A DNA stretch of 40,425 nt, taken from positions 1 through 40,425 of IMG/VR virus record IMGVR_UViG_3300006119_000022; one strand, given 5' to 3'. The notes under the pieces were generated by a model, which was not told where the DNA came from, ran no database searches, and was given only the letters and a program-made list of their open reading frames with translations. This document shows positions 39,355 through 40,425 of this stretch, in pieces. The stretch comes from a virus. Numbering within the stretch: the first letter of the stretch is position 1; each line of letters opens with the position of its first letter. A program made the translations under genes and the position numbers.

Positions 39355-39541
39355 TTTTCTTATGCCAATCTTTAGTGGCTTTTACGCCTTGGTCGATGGT
39401 CTTGACTTTTCCTTTTGTCTTCTTGGTTAAGTCAATCTTGTCGTACTTGCCCTTGTTGCCTGCATGGTCAACAATGACATCGCCCTTTTTGTTCTTCTTA
39501 ATTGTATGGCCTTCGCCTTTAATCTTAATGGTCTTAGCCAT
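39347..39541 (-). CDS. Lys-rich small protein (64 aa)
   Basis: ATG 39541; 8-nt overlaps with both neighbours. The sequence MAKTIKIKGEGHTIKKNKKG is followed by VIVDHAGNKGKYDKIDL, a beta-strand pattern, and a basic end (ATKDWHKKNG). About a third of residues are Lys. Probably a small beta-hairpin type nucleic-acid binder; no family recognised. Confidence 0.68.
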   Translation of the reverse strand: MAKTIKIKGEGHTIKKNKKGDVIVDHAGNKGKYDKIDLTKKTKGKVKTIDQGVKATKDWHKKNG

Positions 39542-39671
39542 TCTTTTTTGCCCCTGTCATAGGTTTAGTCATCTTGGCATGCTTCTCTTTGAGTTTGGCC
39601 ATCTCAGCCTCATGCTTCTTAGCAAGGGCTTCTACCTCTAACCTGTGGGATTCTGGTTGTTTACCTGCCAT
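39534..39671 (-). CDS. Charged helical small protein (45 aa)
   Basis: I choose ATG 39671 because GGAGGTGG lies 10 nt upstream; a GTG at 39734 in the same frame would add 21 residues but lies in an inverted repeat. The protein is one amphipathic charged helix (HRLEVEALAKKHEAEMAKLK) followed by a KPMTGAKKNG tail. Likely a coiled coil; function unknown. Confidence 0.62.
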   Translation of the reverse strand: MAGKQPESHRLEVEALAKKHEAEMAKLKEKHAKMTKPMTGAKKNG

Positions 39672-39700
39672 GGCTTTTAATCCACCTCCATTAGGATAAA

Positions 39701-39737
39701 TAAGTGGCGCTGGTTCTAATTTATGCAACGCCACTTA
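39701..39737 (-). other. Inverted repeat between small-protein genes
   Basis: TAAGTGGCG (39701-39709) and CGCCACTTA (39729-39737) form a 9-bp stem with a 19-nt loop. It overlaps the stop codon of the DUF6496-like gene. No U-run follows, so processing or mRNA protection is more likely than termination. Confidence 0.4.
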
Positions 39738-39896
39738 CTTATTGACTTTTCTTGCTTCGCTAATTCCAATGGCCAAGGCTTGCTTTCGAGATGTAACTAC
39801 TGGTCCAGTCTTTGATCCAGAGTGAAGTTTGCCTTCTTTGTACTCACGCATCACGACCTCAACTTTACCTTTAGAAGGTTTCTTTGTCTTAGCCAT
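39735..39896 (-). CDS. DUF6496-like small basic protein (53 aa)
   Basis: ATG 39896 has AAGGA upstream. VMREYKEGKLHSGSKTGPVV (residues 15-34) followed by TSRKQALAIGISEARK matches the DUF6496 pattern (VM.E...G.L.SGS....V..R.QAIAI..SEA). Such proteins are widespread in phages and bacteria, with function unknown. It is the first gene of the Lys-rich block and lies 18 bp from the divergent HNH gene. Confidence 0.78.
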   Translation of the reverse strand: MAKTKKPSKGKVEVVMREYKEGKLHSGSKTGPVVTSRKQALAIGISEARKVNK

Positions 39897-39914
39897 TACG
39901 GTATCCTTATCTGT

Positions 39915-40343
39915 ATGAAAACTTGCTCACATTGCAAGACTGAAAAGCCTTTAGATGAATTTTACACCCATGCCAATAAATCAGGAGGTAAAACCTCTTG
40001 GTGTAAAAAGTGTATGGCAGAAAGAACAGCAGAAAAACGTAAAGACCCTACCCAGAAAGAACTGTGGAAAGAGTATAACCGCCGAAGCGTTTTGAAGGCT
40101 AAGTACGGCATTACTGCAGAAGAATATGACCAGATGCTTTTAAAACAAGAAAATGTTTGTGCTATTTGTGGTTTAGAGGCTGGAGGAGGAAGAGGAGCAG
40201 AATCTCGCCTAGCGGTAGACCATAACCATGAGACAGGAAAAGTTCGGGGTCTTCTTTGCAACAACTGTAACAATGGGTTAGGTCGTTTTAAAGATAACCC
40301 CGAACTTTTACGTAAGGCTATTGATTATTTAAGTGCTGAGTAG
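39915..40343 (+). CDS. HNH endonuclease, recombination endonuclease VII-like (142 aa)
   Basis: This is the only plus-strand gene. ATG 39915 (MKTCSHCKTEKPLDEFYTHA) starts with a CxxC...CKKC zinc knuckle; a longer frame from 39822 would run through the DUF6496 gene. The C-terminal domain has KYGITAEEYDQMLLKQENVC, CAICGL, LAVDHNHETGKVRGLLC and NCNNGLGRFKDNPELLRKAI, the endonuclease VII fold with HNH-type His. T4 endonuclease VII resolves branched DNA before packaging, but lone HNH genes on the opposite strand are often mobile. It ends convergently with the acidic-tailed gene. Confidence 0.88.
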   Translation: MKTCSHCKTEKPLDEFYTHANKSGGKTSWCKKCMAERTAEKRKDPTQKELWKEYNRRSVLKAKYGITAEEYDQMLLKQENVCAICGLEAGGGRGAESRLAVDHNHETGKVRGLLCNNCNNGLGRFKDNPELLRKAIDYLSAE

Positions 40344-40425
40344 TTATTCAGCGTCGTCTTCGTCGTCATCCTCGTCGTCTTCGTCATCGAAGTCGTCGAA
40401 GTCAAAATCGTCTTCATCATCTGAG
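40344..40425 (-). CDS. C-terminal part of an unidentified protein with acidic tail
   Basis: A minus-strand frame enters from the right edge and ends TAA at 40344-40346, immediately after the stop of the HNH gene. The 26 visible residues are almost all Asp and Glu with a few Phe (ending EDDAE). Long acidic tails occur on scaffold, capsid-maturation and DNA-mimic proteins, but the rest of the gene is outside the window, so no assignment is possible. Confidence 0.7.
   Translation of the reverse strand, partial: SDDEDDFDFDDFDDEDDEDDDEDDAE

Noticed and set aside
39822-39914. Longer start for the HNH endonuclease at 39822
   Set aside because: It would run through the coding region of the DUF6496-like gene on the other strand. 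The zinc knuckle begins right after ATG 39915, the normal start for this family.
1-40425. Search for CRISPR arrays, tRNA genes, integrase or attachment sites
   Set aside because: No regularly spaced repeats, cloverleaf-like segments, or tyrosine/serine recombinase motifs were seen. The only tandem-like repeats are the iterons and the collagen-like region.

Overview
This window is a piece of a double-stranded DNA phage genome with a contractile tail (myovirus morphology). Nearly every gene lies on the minus strand, packed end to end with ATGA/GTGA overlaps and short gaps, so transcription runs from the right end towards the left. The host is probably an actinobacterium. A WhiB-family iron-sulfur regulator is present (WhiB is essentially restricted to Actinobacteria and their phages), together with a SpoVS-like protein. 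Base composition is in the low-to-mid 40s % GC by eye, which would fit a freshwater acI/Nanopelagicales-type host better than a high-GC soil host; the exact host is inference.

Reading in the direction of transcription (right to left): (i) 40344-40425 is the acidic C-terminus of a gene that continues outside the window. An endonuclease VII-like HNH gene at 39915-40343 is the only plus-strand gene. (ii) 38278-39896 is a run of tiny, mostly Lys-rich proteins, many starting MAK, including DUF6496- and DUF6321-like members and a 34-residue metallothionein-like peptide with eight cysteines. It ends at a clear rho-independent terminator (38246-38272). (iii) 22152-38174 is the tail module: small neck-type proteins, a likely tail terminator, sheath, tube, a tail-assembly chaperone pair with a predicted translational frameshift, a tape measure with two cell-wall-lytic domains, a CIS-tube-type adaptor, LysM/gp53-like protein, gpD/gp27-like hub, gp25-like wedge, baseplate J, an OB-fold spike with a long collagen-like tail, a fibre-like protein, and a gpI-like protein carrying carbohydrate-binding-type domains. 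(iv) 5047-22142 is the replication, recombination and regulation module: a winged-helix initiator with an iteron-type origin inside its own gene (lambda O/ori-like), DnaC-like loader, SWIM zinc-finger protein, DnaB-like helicase, DnaG-like primase, SNF2 helicase, MerR-like regulator, ssDNA-binding protein, family A DNA polymerase, RecA/UvsX recombinase, a PD-(D/E)XK nuclease candidate, WhiB, Cas4-like nuclease, a possible UvsY-type mediator, a secreted subtilisin-like protease, dNMP kinase and a RuvC-like resolvase. (v) 4704-4991 is a SpoVS-like gene behind a hairpin that would cover its ribosome binding site. (vi) 1-4667 is a block of small unrecognised proteins, several Gly/Asn/Met/Pro-rich, plus one protein with an AALSPQ/VTIDRHA pattern.

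The most notable items are the predicted +1 (or -2) frameshift between the tail chaperone genes, the lambda-like origin inside the initiator gene, the secreted subtilase without a propeptide, the eight-cysteine microprotein, a beta-rich module inserted in two different baseplate proteins, and several genes shorter than 60 codons that are easily missed. No tRNA gene, CRISPR array, integrase, terminase, portal or major capsid gene is visible. The head genes presumably lie to the right of the window.
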